This document shows, in pieces, positions 34,833 to 48,108 of a DNA stretch of 64,000 nt. The notes beneath the pieces were generated by a model that had not been told where the DNA came from, did not search any database, and saw only the letters and a list, made by a program, of their open reading frames with translations. Made by a program: the position numbers and the translations under genes. Origin of the DNA: Paragyromitra xinjiangensis (Eukaryota; Ascomycota; Pezizomycetes; Pezizales; Discinaceae); the NCBI GenBank assembly GCA_038503065.1, contig JBCAMK010000017.1:558001-622000 (forward strand), in the 5' to 3' direction. The stretch's first letter is position 1; each line of letters begins with the position of its first letter.

Positions 34833-35810
34833 TTTGGGTGGAACGATTTCTTTTATGGCATTGGTATTAGTGGGAGACCCCCACGTGGTGGTATTGGCTC
34901 TTTTCATCATCTATTGTCACTCGATCTTTCGGGATTGTTCCTAATATGGTATAGTTAGTAGGTACTAAGGGCTTTGGAAGTTGTGCTAGTACTACAGCAC
35001 TAGGGCGAAGAGAATCCACAAAGCAATGGCTGCATGATCAACTCAGGGGGAGGAATCCGGGTCTCGCTGGCGGCTAGATTTGAGGGTTGAGATCGAGTCC
35101 GGATCGAGCAACCGTGATATGCTGCCGACTGAAGCTAGAATGCTGGCACACTCTGGGGAAAGTATGCAAGGTACGATGGGCTCGGTTTGCAGGAAACCGT
35201 TGTGACATGATTTCAGTGTTGGCATATGGTTTGTGGAGGTATTGGGGATAGCATTGAAATTTTGGGATTTAGAGGGAAGACCCCTGTTAGCGAGCGAGCG
35301 TATTTTTGCCAAGAATGGGTACTACGGCGGAGGCGGCTCTGCCAGCCGAAAGCTTAGTTGGGTGAGCGTAACCGAAGTGGCCACGGCGGAGATAACCGTT
35401 GAGTAAACTTATGTTACGCACAGGTTAACCGGGCCAGCCTCACGAATGTTCCATGGCCCAACCTCCGGGTTCTGCATCGTTCCAAGAAAGCCGCGGTTAG
35501 GTAGATGTGTACCTAATGCCTGTCAGTACATACATAGAACCGCCTGGATTGCTGCCTATTCTACTCTAAGTTACACTTGCAGCCAAAGTCTCGTGGCTTC
35601 CCGTTGGCCGTTTGTTGTAACTTGCAAAGTCAGAGGTTTTGCTTGCTCGTCTGTCTGCTGAGCGTTGTCCAGCAACTCCTTCTTTCTTCTCCACAAACTT
35701 TAACCCAGAGCCGTTCGTTCCCTGCCCTCTCCATCTACATCGATCCTCCCGCCCGCTGCTCCACCCGCCCTCATCTTCTCTACCCGTCCCACCCGCCCCG
35801 CGCCGTCTCC
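34833..35810. promoter_or_regulatory. Intergenic region upstream of YML020W-like gene
   Basis: 978 bp. The last about 150 bases are pyrimidine-rich and probably the promoter/5' leader of the gene at 35811. The ORF reading into that gene from 35577 contains no ATG before 35811 in frame. Nothing else recognised. Confidence 0.4.
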
Positions 35811-38771
35811 ATGACCGGCAGTAAGAAGAAAAACAAGCTTTCCCCACGCTCTAAAGCTTCAGCTCCGCCTTCGCCCGCGGTCTCAACTGTTCACGCCGCC
35901 GGGGTGCCATCCCTTCCCGCGGGTGAATATAATCTTCACGTCCACCAAACGCCTTCTCCCGCCCCCGTCGATGAGCCTCCGAATTCTTCCTCTTCCGCCG
36001 TTGCTTCATCCTCTGTGTTACCCCAGTCATCCGAAACCAAGCAACGCGGTCGTAACAACTTATCCGCGAATGACGTTGAAGTACGTATGATACCGTTATC
36101 TCCACGGCTGGCTGCTTGTCGATATCGATCAAAATTGCTAAGGTTATCAGAAACCATCGGCTTCGCGGTGGTTCTTACGGACCGGTACCTGGCCTCGAGG
36201 TGGCAGTAAGAAATCTACTGCTGTTACAAAGGTAGCTCAGGAAACCGTTTCTGGAACATCAACTAGCCCTCCACCATCGATAAGACCCGAACAGACGGTG
36301 GATACACCCGCTGTGATTCCAGAGGAACCACACAATAGATCCTCTCGCTCACTTGTGTCAGCAGCTCCCGAATCAGTCATGACCAAAAAATCTGTGCCTT
36401 CGCTGAAGGGAACTTCAAGGGCACCATCTATAAACCCAGAAGCTCCCGAAACAGAACGCCCAACGGAATCTACAAAAGTTCCTGAGGATACCAAGGATAC
36501 CAATGATTTAAATAGCAAAAATGATTCAAATGATGCCAAACCGAATAATCAGACAACAGTACCAGCTGCTGGCTGGTTTGGATGGTGGTATGGATCGCCT
36601 GCTGAAACTCAAGTGCCGGAAGCCCCAAAGTCAGAAGTGTCGGAGGAACAAGCAGCGGAACCTCCCGCAGTGGAGATTGTGATCCCGCGGGAACCTACGC
36701 CACCTCCACCGCCACCTCCCCCTCCACCTCCCCCTCCACCACCCCAGCCTGTAATGCCAAATCCAATACCTACAGAATTATCTGGCGTCTCAACTCTGGA
36801 TGGTACAATGGATAGTGATTCTGCTCCTGCTCCGAGACCAAGGTCATGGTTCGGGTTCTGGGCTGGACAAGAACCTCCGACCGCTTCGAAGATCGAGAAA
36901 GAGACGGAAGAGATTTCGAAATCAACGACTGAATCCTTAAAAGATCCTAGCCCGTCTAGCTCTCAAAATATCCCACGAACGGAAGCAAACCCTGTAGCAG
37001 AGGCTGCTGCTACTACTGTCGCCGCAGCCACTGCTGGGAAGCAGCCTGATACACAGCTTTTAGGAGCCCAGACGAATATTCCAGCCCTTTCTCCAATACC
37101 CAGTTCCACCGAAACAACAAGCTCTGCAACTAGTGTTGCGCCTATCAGATCTGGTTGGGCATTCTGGTCAAAGGAGCGCCCAAAATCAGTTGAAATACCA
37201 AGTTCCAGCAATGCGAGCAGCACGACAACTGTGGGGCAATTGGCTGTAGCTGACACCCCTTCGCAATCAAATCCCCAAAAAGCAAAGGTAAAGGACATAG
37301 CAACTCTTTCCTCGGCTCCCGCGCCGGCAGTTGAGCCTAAAGTTGCTCGTACAATCAGCAACCTCCGAGAGGAGGCCCGCCCAACTACACCCAAAAAGCC
37401 AGATTCTGGTGCATCTACCGTTGCTGCTGCGCCTACTACTACTCCGCAGTCATCAATTTCGGCGTCATCTAGCGCTGCAAAACAGGCACTCAAGAAGGTT
37501 GTGACTACCAATCATGTTTTGCCTGAGTTTGAATCGTGCTATCATAAGCAGAACCAGCCTTCTATGCTTTGCCAAATAACTAAAATCTTTAAAACCCAAC
37601 CTCCCCACCCTAAAAGGCATCTTTACCTATCACCAGCCCCTCTGCGAATTCGAAAAGCTGTAGCGATTGGTGTGCATGGATTCTTTCCTATGCGATTAGT
37701 GCGCACCGTACTTGGGGAACCTACAGGAACGTCGATACGGTTCGCCAATTCCGCAGCAGCAGCTATCAAACGATGGGCAGAAAAGAATAACGTAGAGGTT
37801 GAGATTGAGAAGATTGCCCTCGAAGGAGAGGGTAAGGTCGGCGATAGGGTAGAAATGCTATGGAAGTTGCTATCAAATTGGATGGATCATGTGAAGAACG
37901 CGGACTTTGTCCTGTTGGCAGCACATTCACAGGGTGTTGTAGTGGGAGTTCAGCTATTAGCCCGGCTGATTGAGGAAGGATGTATTAAGGAGAAGGCAAG
38001 AGTTGGGTTCACGGCGATGGCAGGAATTAACCTAGGACCATTTTATCATCTTCCAACCACGATCCTAACCGGTTCTGCGAAAGAGCTTTTCGAATTTCAG
38101 AAGCCAGAAAGTGCGCCCTCGCAAAAATACATGCAAGCTCTCGAGGTTGTTCTGAAGCACAATGTCCGGGTTCTCTATGTCGGCAGTATCGACGATCAGT
38201 TGGTGCCGCTGGAGTCTTCCTCGTTCTCGAACATCAGCCATCCCTATATTTTTCGGGCAGTATTTGTCGACGGACGGGTACACGCGCCGGATTTCCTTAG
38301 CCATTTGGTCGGCTTCGCCATGAAGTTGAGAAACCAAGGGATTTCCGATCATGGGTTAATCAGGGAATTGAGTTCGCCGTTAGCGGGGAGTTTATATGGT
38401 GGCGAAGGGCATTCGAGGATTTATGATGATGAACAAGTTTATGAGTAAGTCTTCCCCCTTCTCTTGTGGCTTTATTATCCCTAATATACTTATCACGAGT
38501 TATTTTTAGTCTCGGTGTTCGACATGCCCTAGAAACAACCGACTGCGAAGGTGTGTCACTGAAGGTGGAATCGTTCGAGTTACCGACAAATGCGAATAAT
38601 CCCTTCTTCCTCCCATGGAGTATGAGGGGCATGCTAGAGGAGCCGCATGTTAAAAATCGGTTGCAGGGCGAGTGCATGCAGCTGTTGGAGCAGTTTGAGA
38701 ACTGGAAGCCAAGTTCAAAGGTTTTGAAAGACGTGAAGTTTCGACTGGAGGGGATCCGGAGTAAGTTGTGA
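35811..38771 (+). CDS. Large alpha/beta-hydrolase-fold protein (YML020W-like)
   Basis: Three exons (35811-36080, 36151-38444, 38510-38771) give 941 aa. The N-terminal about 570 residues are disordered, with a 15-residue polyproline run (about 275-290) and four spaced Trp-rich motifs: SRWFLRTGTWPRG (about 95), GWFGWWYGS (about 231), SWFGFWAGQ (about 322), GWAFWSKERP (about 425). The C-terminal part is a hydrolase: VAIGVHGFFPMRLVR (oxyanion-type strand), LLAAHSQGVVVGVQLLARL with the nucleophile-elbow Ser at about 682 (A-H-S-Q-G), VLYVGSIDDQLVPLESS (acid region) and VDGRVHAPDFLSHL (probable catalytic His). Yeast YML020W has this domain and is uncharacterised. A lipase or esterase role is inference. 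The 3' splice adds 87 residues with many conserved-looking positions. Confidence 0.75.
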
Positions 38772-39540
38772 GGTTTTAGAGGAGAACACATGAAGTGGAA
38801 CTGTATATCAGAGTGTCACGCCGGAGACTAGATGTGAACGTATGATAGCGAGTGAGGTTTCTTTTTTTTTTGCCAGCATGGCGACTCATGGGTTGATTCT
38901 TGTTTTTGTTTCGGTGTTTGGAGAGATACAATTCAGCTTATATATGAGCCATTCCAGATGGACTCTGCGTTCCTTTATTTCTTGTTTACTTGCTGACGAC
39001 ACTCTTTACTATGTGCGGTTGGGTCAAAGTTTTAGGTAGGGGGACAACAAAAAGCGGCGTGGCGTATTGTTTTGTGTTACTTTTACTTCCTTCTTACAGA
39101 CTTTCTTCGTGTGTTTTTTCTTATTCTTTATATGCGTGTTTTATTACGCTATGCTGGACTAGGTTTGTAGAATTACCTTTGGTTTGAGGAAGAAAGGAGA
39201 AGATGGGTGATGGCAAATGATGCATCTTTTTAGAGAAGAAATACTAAACAAAGAAGGTAGTGTGGACTTCTAAGGGGGTTAAAAAAGAATGTTAAGTGGC
39301 TTGTGTGGTGGTGGAAGGAGTTTGAGAATCAATATAAATTACCGTACATCTTTGAATCTGGGTGGTTAGAAATAAACCATTTTTTCGGCTGTTTTTGGGA
39401 CAAATACATGTATGCTCAGCAAAACAGAAGTGGTCATAAAACTCTTGAGTTCGGCATAGAATAGGAGATAAGATATTGATCTTTCACTGCTAGGATTAGG
39501 TAATAATGTTCGAGTGATAGGGCATGGAACCCGTGACGCC

Positions 39541-39560
39541 CTATATCCCCTATATCCCCG
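39541..39560. repeat. Tandem duplication CTATATCCCC x2
   Basis: Two perfect 10-bp units, 110-130 bp upstream of the RFTS gene start and directly before a second repeat family. Confidence 0.7.
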
Positions 39561-39574
39561 CAGCCCCACGCCAC

Positions 39575-39624
39575 AAGCGCTAACCAAGCGCTAACCCACA
39601 AGCGCTAACCCACAAGCGTTGACC
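39575..39624. repeat. Tandem AAGCGCTAACC repeats, four copies
   Basis: Copies at 39575-39585, 39586-39596, 39600-39610 and a diverged one (AAGCGTTGACC) at 39614-39624, spaced by 0-3 bases. AGCGCT within each unit is itself a palindrome. They lie 47-96 bp upstream of the RFTS gene ATG, so they may be promoter elements. Confidence 0.7.
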
Positions 39625-39670
39625 ACCATTCTTCAACGCCACACCATAGCATCTTGTATAATAGATAGCT

Positions 39671-41518
39671 ATGGCCGAGTCTCCCCCACCAAAGGAGCTA
39701 TCTATAGCTAATGGTAGCCCTTCGATCTCGGAAGCTGCGCCGAAAAAAATTAATCTATCTCAAAAAATGTTTGAGAAAACCGCTCTAAAACCCTACGACG
39801 AGAATAAGGACCAGGAGGAATGGCCTCTACTCGAACTTACGAACGCAACCGTCACTCGAAAAATCAAGAAGCGCCGTGACGGACTCGAAGACCTTCTTGA
39901 TGTCGAAGAACGTGGTCCGTTCGAAGTTAGAGGGACTCTATCGAAAATCCCAGACAACCTGAAGAATATTATACGCACTAGTCCCGCCGAGAAAATGTAT
40001 AATACGCTTTTTTGTCTAAAGAGCGTTTATACGTACAGCATCGAACAGTTTAAAGACGGCTCGATCAAGATCTGGGCACTGGGCGAGTGTGCGTGGTACT
40101 CTGTTCGGCCTTCGGAGGAGTATGAGTCTGTCTTTAACATTATGCTCGAGAAGGCGAGAATGTGGTTTTTCTTGCAGGATAAATATGCTAAGCTTGGATG
40201 TGTGGGGAAGAAGGTTCGGGGCAAGGTCGAGCAGTTGTATAAGAGTTATGCGGAAGTACAATCTTCTACTTGTCCGGATATGCACGCTGCTGCTCGGTTG
40301 TTCGATACGCATCATGGATATCTTCTTGCTAAGATGTGCAGTCAGGCGGATGTGGAGAAGTGGAAGAGGACGCCGCTTTTTTGTCATTATGTGGTGAAGT
40401 ACCCGGGTGAATTTGCGAGGATTCAGGAGTCGACGGCTGTAAAAGAGGTGCTGGGATCTAGCTCTTCTGCCTCTGTCAATAGGCCAAGGCGGAAGACCGT
40501 CTCTTATCGCATGTTCGAAAACTTGGAAAGATATGTCAACGACCATAAATTACAGCCGGTTGATGTTACAAAGGATCGGATTGCTCAGTTCCTTTATGAG
40601 AGTTATGTTTTTGACTCCCACGAACGCGCGGTTAGGAATATCGATGCTAGAGCACAGGAGATGATTGGTCTTATGGATATGCCGCCAACCCCCTTCAATT
40701 GGACTAGTACTCCAGCATACAAAGAACTTGAAGCAGTGATAAAATCTACTAGTGGTGTGGTAGCGAGAAAGGAGCGGCTTGTGGAAAGAAATTTAGAGGG
40801 AGCCGACGACAGCGGCGACGAAGAGATGGGAGAAGCTACAAATGTTTGGTCTCCCACATCTGCTGGGACTTCCACCAACGCTTCTATAACTACCACGGAT
40901 TCTGATAGCGACCCAGAAGAACTCCTACACAAACGACTGCCTGCGGAAGGAACATCATCTCTCCGACCTTCTTTTACCCCAGCATCTTCAAGTCTACCTA
41001 AGAGCATGGACGACGATGCCTCATCAAAGTCGCCTAGCCGGAAGCATGCATCCGATGAATTGGCCTCCCCTAGCGCTGGTACTTCGAATCTGGCTCAGAG
41101 ATTCGCTCGCTGCAGGCCACCGCTCTCTTTCCACCGTGCTCCGGTGGTAGGTCCGAATAGACCAGGCGGGCATTGGGAATGCGAGATCGATGGCTGTAAA
41201 CACAGCATCCTCGACGCCGGCGACAAAAAGGCCATCGATCTAATCGAGAAGCACTATGCGGAGCATGCAAAGGTCATGGAAAGGGCTATGGAGGCCATCG
41301 AAGAAGAGGTTCCTCCTCCTAAATCGAGGCAGGAAATCGAGTGAGTTTGTTTCTATCTGTGGATAGGCAGTGTTAGCTAATCTCTTTGTAGTGACTTATT
41401 CGCAAAGCTCGAGGATATGGCGGAAAAATGGACTTTGTCTAAGGCTAAGGCTGAGCCACTCGCTGCTTCGGATTGGGGCCCACTAGCGCCGAATGCCTCT
41501 TCGTCAAGTTCGTCTTGA
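39671..41518 (+). CDS. RFTS-domain protein with C-terminal zinc finger (Raf2-like)
   Basis: Two exons (39671-41340, 41392-41518) encode 598 aa. Residues about 48-175 resemble the replication-foci targeting (RFTS) domain of DNMT1 and S. pombe Raf2: EWPLLELTNATV, GPFEVRGTLSKIP, KIWALGECAWYSVRPSEEY, KARMWFFLQDKY. A Ser-rich linker follows (residues about 375-480). Near the C terminus a C-x4-C ... H-x4-H arrangement (WECEIDGCKHSI, then KHYAEHAK) suggests a C2H2-like finger of the sort that accompanies RFTS in fungal proteins. Raf2 is a CLRC subunit needed for H3K9 methylation and heterochromatin. The same role here is inference from architecture. No methyltransferase catalytic motif is present. 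Confidence 0.65.
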
Positions 41519-42498
41519 GTCTCTTGTAAGTATTATTGGCATCGGTGGGGGGAGGGTGGCTTTTGTTTACTAGTAGTAGCTAGTATCCGAGGGTTTTGAC
41601 GAGCCGTCGCCAATGTATACGAGAGAGGAGAGGGGTTTACTGGTGTTTAAAGTTTCTGGCGTGTCCCTGTATTATTAGGTTACGGTTGGGAAGCTTTCAC
41701 TGTCTAGCTGGAGTCTATGGAACTGCCTTTTGGGTGTGGATCTTAAGACGCAGCAGAATATCATTCGAGGGTTTTTACCTCACAATAACTTGAGTATACG
41801 TCTTTTTATTCTACTTAGTTTACCGTGAGTAGTTCTAAGCGTATAAGTTTCGGGTCTGAGATTGAACGAGTGATATTGTATGAATGGAAAAAGAGTGACG
41901 ATGATCCAACCACTTAAGCTTGGGTTATGGCACTATCTCACAAGGCCTTCGCACAAGGCCTAGGTACACTAGCCGGGAAGACTTACAGTAAAGTGAATAT
42001 ATGAACCACTGCACCCAGTACCCAAAAACAAAACAAAACAAAAATAAAGGTAACACCCCCTCATGATTTCTCGATATATAATACCTCCTCCATTTTTGCC
42101 CTATGCCCACTCTGCTCTCGCTCCTGAAACCCAAAAATCTTACTCTATTTCCATCTCCTTATCATCGCACCTGCAGCTGTTCATCGATCCCGTTTTTCCC
42201 CCCAAAATTACCAACCTCTCCATCAACAATTTCTTCTCCAGCCTACGCCCCCTTCTCCCCATATATAGCAATTTTCACCCAACTCACACAAGCTAGAACT
42301 TACCTGATTCTAGCAGGAAATTTCTTTGTTTAAGACGTCGCCTTATAGGAGTTCTATTTCGTATATAAAAAATTGTAACTGGAGCCGACATAAACAGCTC
42401 ACTCCGGAACAAAGAAAACAGGCTAATCTAAACGTATAACTAAACACAAACAACAATATATATCGTACAACATTAAGTACATGTAATCTGGGTATCAC
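41519..42498. other. Convergent 3' intergenic stretch
   Basis: 980 bp between the RFTS gene stop and the Old Yellow Enzyme stop. It includes pyrimidine-rich DNA at 42080-42300 and a TACATGTA at 42478-42485. No gene supported. Confidence 0.4.
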
Positions 42499-43852
<1,354 letters not shown>

Positions 43853-46685
43853 TTTTGCTGATGCTTTTTAGTGTTTCGTAAGTTGAGGTATTGAGGTGTT
43901 GGAAGGAAGTAGTTGAAGGTACTAATTAACTGAGACAGGCAATTGAATATGATGGTAATGCTGTCAAAAGGTGCGGGCATTCCCCGAATTTATATCTCGA
44001 TATTTGATCTATGCCATTCTATCGCAATACACGAGCCAAACCCGAATAGGTTATGCCCGTTACTTTCCAGACCGCAATTACAAATCCGAGCGCTACCTGA
44101 CTGGAAGTTCCCGAACGTGGCTTAATCTATTCTCAACCCTGGTTGATTGGTCTTGGAAGTGCTTGGTAAGTGTTATCGGTAATCTATAAAGGCGCGGTGT
44201 CTCATGCATGGTTTTCACCAATTTGTAAGATCTGTGAAGAATCTGTTTGGTGGATTTTGCGCGGCCGGCCGCTAGGATGGCGTCACCGGGAGTGGCTTAG
44301 TAAACAGATACCTACATGTACCTCGGTCTATCTTCGCGATACTACTGCACCCATCCCCCGATAAAACACATGTATTTTAAATCCATAGATTTAGTTGAAC
44401 AGGGGCTTATTAACAATACAGAAGCGGGACATAGCAATGGGACCTCATTGTCGCGGCCGATAATCAAACAAGTGATCAGGTGACCTTCTCTTTTTCTCGG
44501 GCGAGAATCGGAGAATCGGTATTCGAGGCTACCGTACTAACTCAAAATATAAAAACTACGGCTTGTAGGCTTACTTGCTGCATTAATTCGAGTAGTCCTG
44601 GCCCACTATCGACTAGTTGGAACGGGCGGATATCAAGATGTGGAATTTCCTCCACAGGTAAGGCAAGGTGGAAATTTAACGGCGCCTTACCCATGACAGC
44701 AATTCCAACATCTTAGTGTGAAGTCCGTTGGGTGTGCTACAGCGACATCTGTTGCGCTGGAAAAGCGTCAGGTGCGTAACCCAATCAGAGTACGTCTGCT
44801 TGGTAGATAAGAGAAGCTGTAATAATAAGTTGCCGAGAAACCGCGGGACAAGGATGAGGAGCTTTCACTAACTGGGGTTATGGTCGAGTGAGAGACTGTG
44901 AAGCGTTCTCTGAGCTAAGTATACGATTATAGGAATGGATATTTCGTCTAAGAGTCTGCGCAAACTGACTGCCTAGTAGAGGTAGTGCAATCCTTGGTTG
45001 ATTATGTGGGATGGATGGTATTCGGGGTTTCGATCTATCCGGGGCTACAACCTTTCTAGCAGCTGGGCGAGGGCCTGTATGAGAGTGTTTTTAAATCATT
45101 CTGGGTAGTGGAAGCTCAGAGTATAGAGGTACATATGCATACATCCAGTCTTAGAAAGACGCTAAAGGCTAGAAGATTTTTGCTCTCTTGGTCTAAACAA
45201 AGATTCGCCAGGTGTGCCCCAGCTTCATGTAAGTATTTGTGCTACATATCCATTTAACCCGGGTCCCCTTTTTATGGTTGGGGTTGCGAGCGATACATCG
45301 AATCGTAATACATATAAAATAAAAGGCTAAACTTCGGGACGGGGAAATTCCCTTTGTGGTCGGCCAGACAGCTCTCAACGCTATTGGTTAAAATTTTATA
45401 AGGACACATACCTTAAATACATGTAGTACTTAACTTTTTACGGTACGGCATATAGACCGCACCCATCTAGCTGTATCCAGCCTTCTGTCAAAGATGTGAC
45501 AATATAAGCCTAGAAAGCTTCGGAACCGTATTTTTAGCACTCGGACCTAGGCCATAGAGTAGGCACGCCGCCACCAATACTTCCTATGGCTGCTATGTGT
45601 TATGGAAGACCTGCTGTAGTACGTGATGATGAAACAAGCGAGGGAATAGTACAGGAGACAGACAAAACTTATATAGCACGCAAGTGACATCCACGATCTG
45701 AACCTATCCTCATGCTTCATACCCTGGTGATACTGTTACAAGGTATCTGGTGCCTTTGCCATATGCAACCTCCGGCAGGATTATTGTAGGGACAAGGGTT
45801 AGCGGACAGGGTTCTATGGCTGGTTCTCGCTTAACCTTCCTTGCTAGGTAGCTTGAGAAGCTAGCGGAAGACCTAGATCTTGAGTTCTACGTTACTATAA
45901 TAGCCTTGTCGATAGCCTTAGATGAAATCTCTAGATTCTATGTAGTCTCAGGTGTCTGGGTGGGACTCATGAACTAACTCTTAGAAAGGTGCCGAAGCAA
46001 CTATAGATATTTGAATATACTGTCTTACCTATTTTTTGCTTAACGGTGTGACTATAATAAAGTAGCCCAGCCGTATTCGAAGTAAGCAGGTCCTACATGA
46101 CTACATGTAGTGCTATATAGTTTTTACTTAGTGCTCCTCGCAGGGTCGACTAGGGGTAGAACGGGCCTATGTGCGACTCTATATTTACTTAAGCGACGTG
46201 AATAGGCGTGGGATTAGCTCAGACCTACCACTTCGGCCTTCTACCCGGATGGGATCTCGACTGCACGACTATTTCATCAGCAGACATCTTTGCCATTCTG
46301 CTACGTTCCGGAGTTCAACAACTACCTAGAGATACTAATAAGTCTGTGGAATTAAACTCTACGTGTATACGAGAAGTATACCATGATATACTCGATAGGA
46401 ATTCGATGGCGTTTGACTCACGCCTGGAATTGCTTGGTGTTGGAATAGTACACTTGATTGATTGTACCGCAGGTAGGCTGCCGCCTACTCCCTATATACC
46501 ACGTCTTCGTACCCACAGGGTCCCCCCGTACTATGCCTATTCTCGAGGCTCCACTGAGCCTTTTGCTCGAGCCCTCACTCGAGCTCCGACCTCTATTCTG
46601 AGACCTCCGGTCGAACCACGGGGCCCGTACCTATTACGAAGCAATATCCAACACTTGGGAGAGTAGATAGAACGAGTGACCACTT
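43853..46685. other. Gene-poor stretch
   Basis: 2.8 kb with no supported gene. TACATGTA palindromes occur at 44313, 45418 and 46102 (the last within a perfect 12-mer at 46100-46111). A plus-strand segment near 45850-45980 (LEKLAEDLDLEFYVTIIALS) and a 152-codon ORF at 46208-46666 look weakly protein-like but match nothing I know. Confidence 0.35.
46100..46111. repeat. Palindrome ACTACATGTAGT
   Basis: Third perfect 12-bp copy, about 580 bp upstream of the coiled-coil gene at 46686. Confidence 0.7.
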
Positions 46686-47285
46686 ATGAATCTCGACACA
46701 CGATCACTAATCCGCGTATCTTGGCATTATTTCGGTTCCTCTCTGTAAACCCCACATGTCACATTCCAGCATTCCCACCTGCATAACCAGCTTCTCGAAC
46801 TACTTGTCTCAACCATTACCCAAATGGCAGACATATCGGTTGGTCTCGTACCCGTTACTTCATATGCCCTCTTCACTAACTCGTGGTGCGCGGTGCAGGA
46901 AACCACGGCTGCCCGCGCATCGTCTGCCCCACCCGGAAGTATGCGGGGTTCTTGCCTCACTGCTGGCTTATGACTGATACTGCGTGCTATAGTTGAGTCA
47001 CTGAGCGATCTATTAGAGAAGCTGGAGAGCTTGAGCGGGGAAACGGTGTCGAAAATTGATGAGGCGGAGAGAAGGGCGAAGGCGCTGAAGTTGGAACTGG
47101 TACGGCAGATGGCGGAGAATAAGAAGTTGAGGGAGGAGAATGAGAAGCTTAAAGAGGAGGTAGAGAGGGGAGGGAAGGAGAATGAGGAGTTGAGGGGGAG
47201 GAATGGGGATCTGGAGCAGAAGAATAGGGATTTGGAGGAGAGGTGGAGTGTTGTGCAGGAGAGGTTGGGGCCGTATAATAGATGA
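46686..47285 (+). CDS. Short coiled-coil protein, unidentified
   Basis: Three exons (46686-46715, 46770-46938, 46993-47285) give 163 aa; both introns (54 nt each) have matching phases and the second has a GACTGATACTG branch region. Exon 2 encodes HNQLLELLVSTITQMADISV, then VPVTSYALFTNSWCAVQETT. Exon 3 begins ESLSDLLEKLESLSGETVSK and continues as an uninterrupted Lys/Glu/Arg coiled coil (about residues 85-155). The size and helix-only composition resemble small structural subunits of kinetochore, spindle or vesicle-tethering complexes, but I cannot assign one. Guanine-rich codons in exon 3 create a long antisense ORF (46727-47479), which I treat as a shadow. Confidence 0.55.
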
Positions 47286-48108
47286 GGGGGGATGGGTGGG
47301 GTGGCTTGATGGGATATCCCAGAATCAGTTGGCTGTAATGATAGTTTAAATTCAGTTTTGGGGTCTTCAGTTCTTGTTTTATTGATTTGTGTAGCTCTCG
47401 GGCTGTCTCGTGCCCAGACTTGTGCTTGGCGCCAAGGTTCGTACCTCACTATTTGGCCATAATTGTGAATAAAATACAATAATTATGGAAAAATAGGCTG
47501 GGAACGAGACAGGCTCTCGGGGTTGGAGCTTGGATTGATTGCTGCCCTCCCTAAAAGCTATGGTTTTGATAATAGTTTCAACCTAATCCTCCTCTATAAA
47601 GTGTTGGAGCATCGATTTCTGTGGATTATTTCATTGCTGGCGATTTTTCGTTTGTGTTTGATTTTCAAGTTTGGTTCGGATCTCTATGAACTACATGTAA
47701 CTTGAGACTAAGCGACAAGACGAGACTCTAAATTGTATATCTAGGTGTTTGTCCTTGGGCTAAGCGTCTTTGTAATACAATCCCACACCATGTTTCAGCA
47801 CTATTTCTACAGGAGATATGTTTAGTTGTTTGGTTTAGAAAGAAACAAAGGAACAATTAGTGAAGATAGAGTTAAAGGCTGCGCACGCGGTTTCAGAGGC
47901 GTAACATCACGGGTTGTCACGTCGCTGTGGTTACGAAGACATGTTGCTAAATCAATTAAGCATCCTGATTAGGCACGCTATGTAACAGCCTTGGCACAAC
48001 TTCTCTTGACGCGTCCGAACACCCAACCCTCCTCCCACTATCAACCATCCTATCCCCCAATTTAGCATTTCCACAAATCTACAACCATACCATCACTACA
48101 CTATAGCC
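47286..48108. promoter_or_regulatory. Intergenic region upstream of CDT2
   Basis: 823 bp. A TACATGTA site lies at 47692-47699. Pyrimidine/A-rich leader sequence precedes the CDT2 start. An ORF at 47523-47705 shows no motif. Confidence 0.4.

Larger units (their letters stand above)
38772..39670. promoter_or_regulatory. Intergenic region upstream of the RFTS gene
   Basis: 899 bp with T-rich sequence after the hydrolase gene, a TACATGTA site at 39405-39412, and tandem repeats immediately upstream of the next start codon. Confidence 0.4.

Noticed and set aside
36963..37511. 182-codon minus-strand ORF
   Set aside because: It is antisense to the disordered region of the hydrolase gene and shows only Ala/Val/Ser-rich shadow composition.
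39583..39615. Telomere-like TAACCC units
   Set aside because: They are part of the AAGCGCTAACC tandem repeat and lack the telomeric period.
46208..46666. 152-codon plus-strand ORF as a gene
   Set aside because: No domain, no splice context and a low-complexity Pro/Arg-rich second half; insufficient support to list as a CDS.
46727..47479. 250-codon minus-strand ORF
   Set aside because: It is antisense to the spliced coiled-coil gene; its Ser/Phe/Leu-rich composition is what the complement of Glu/Lys/Arg codons gives.
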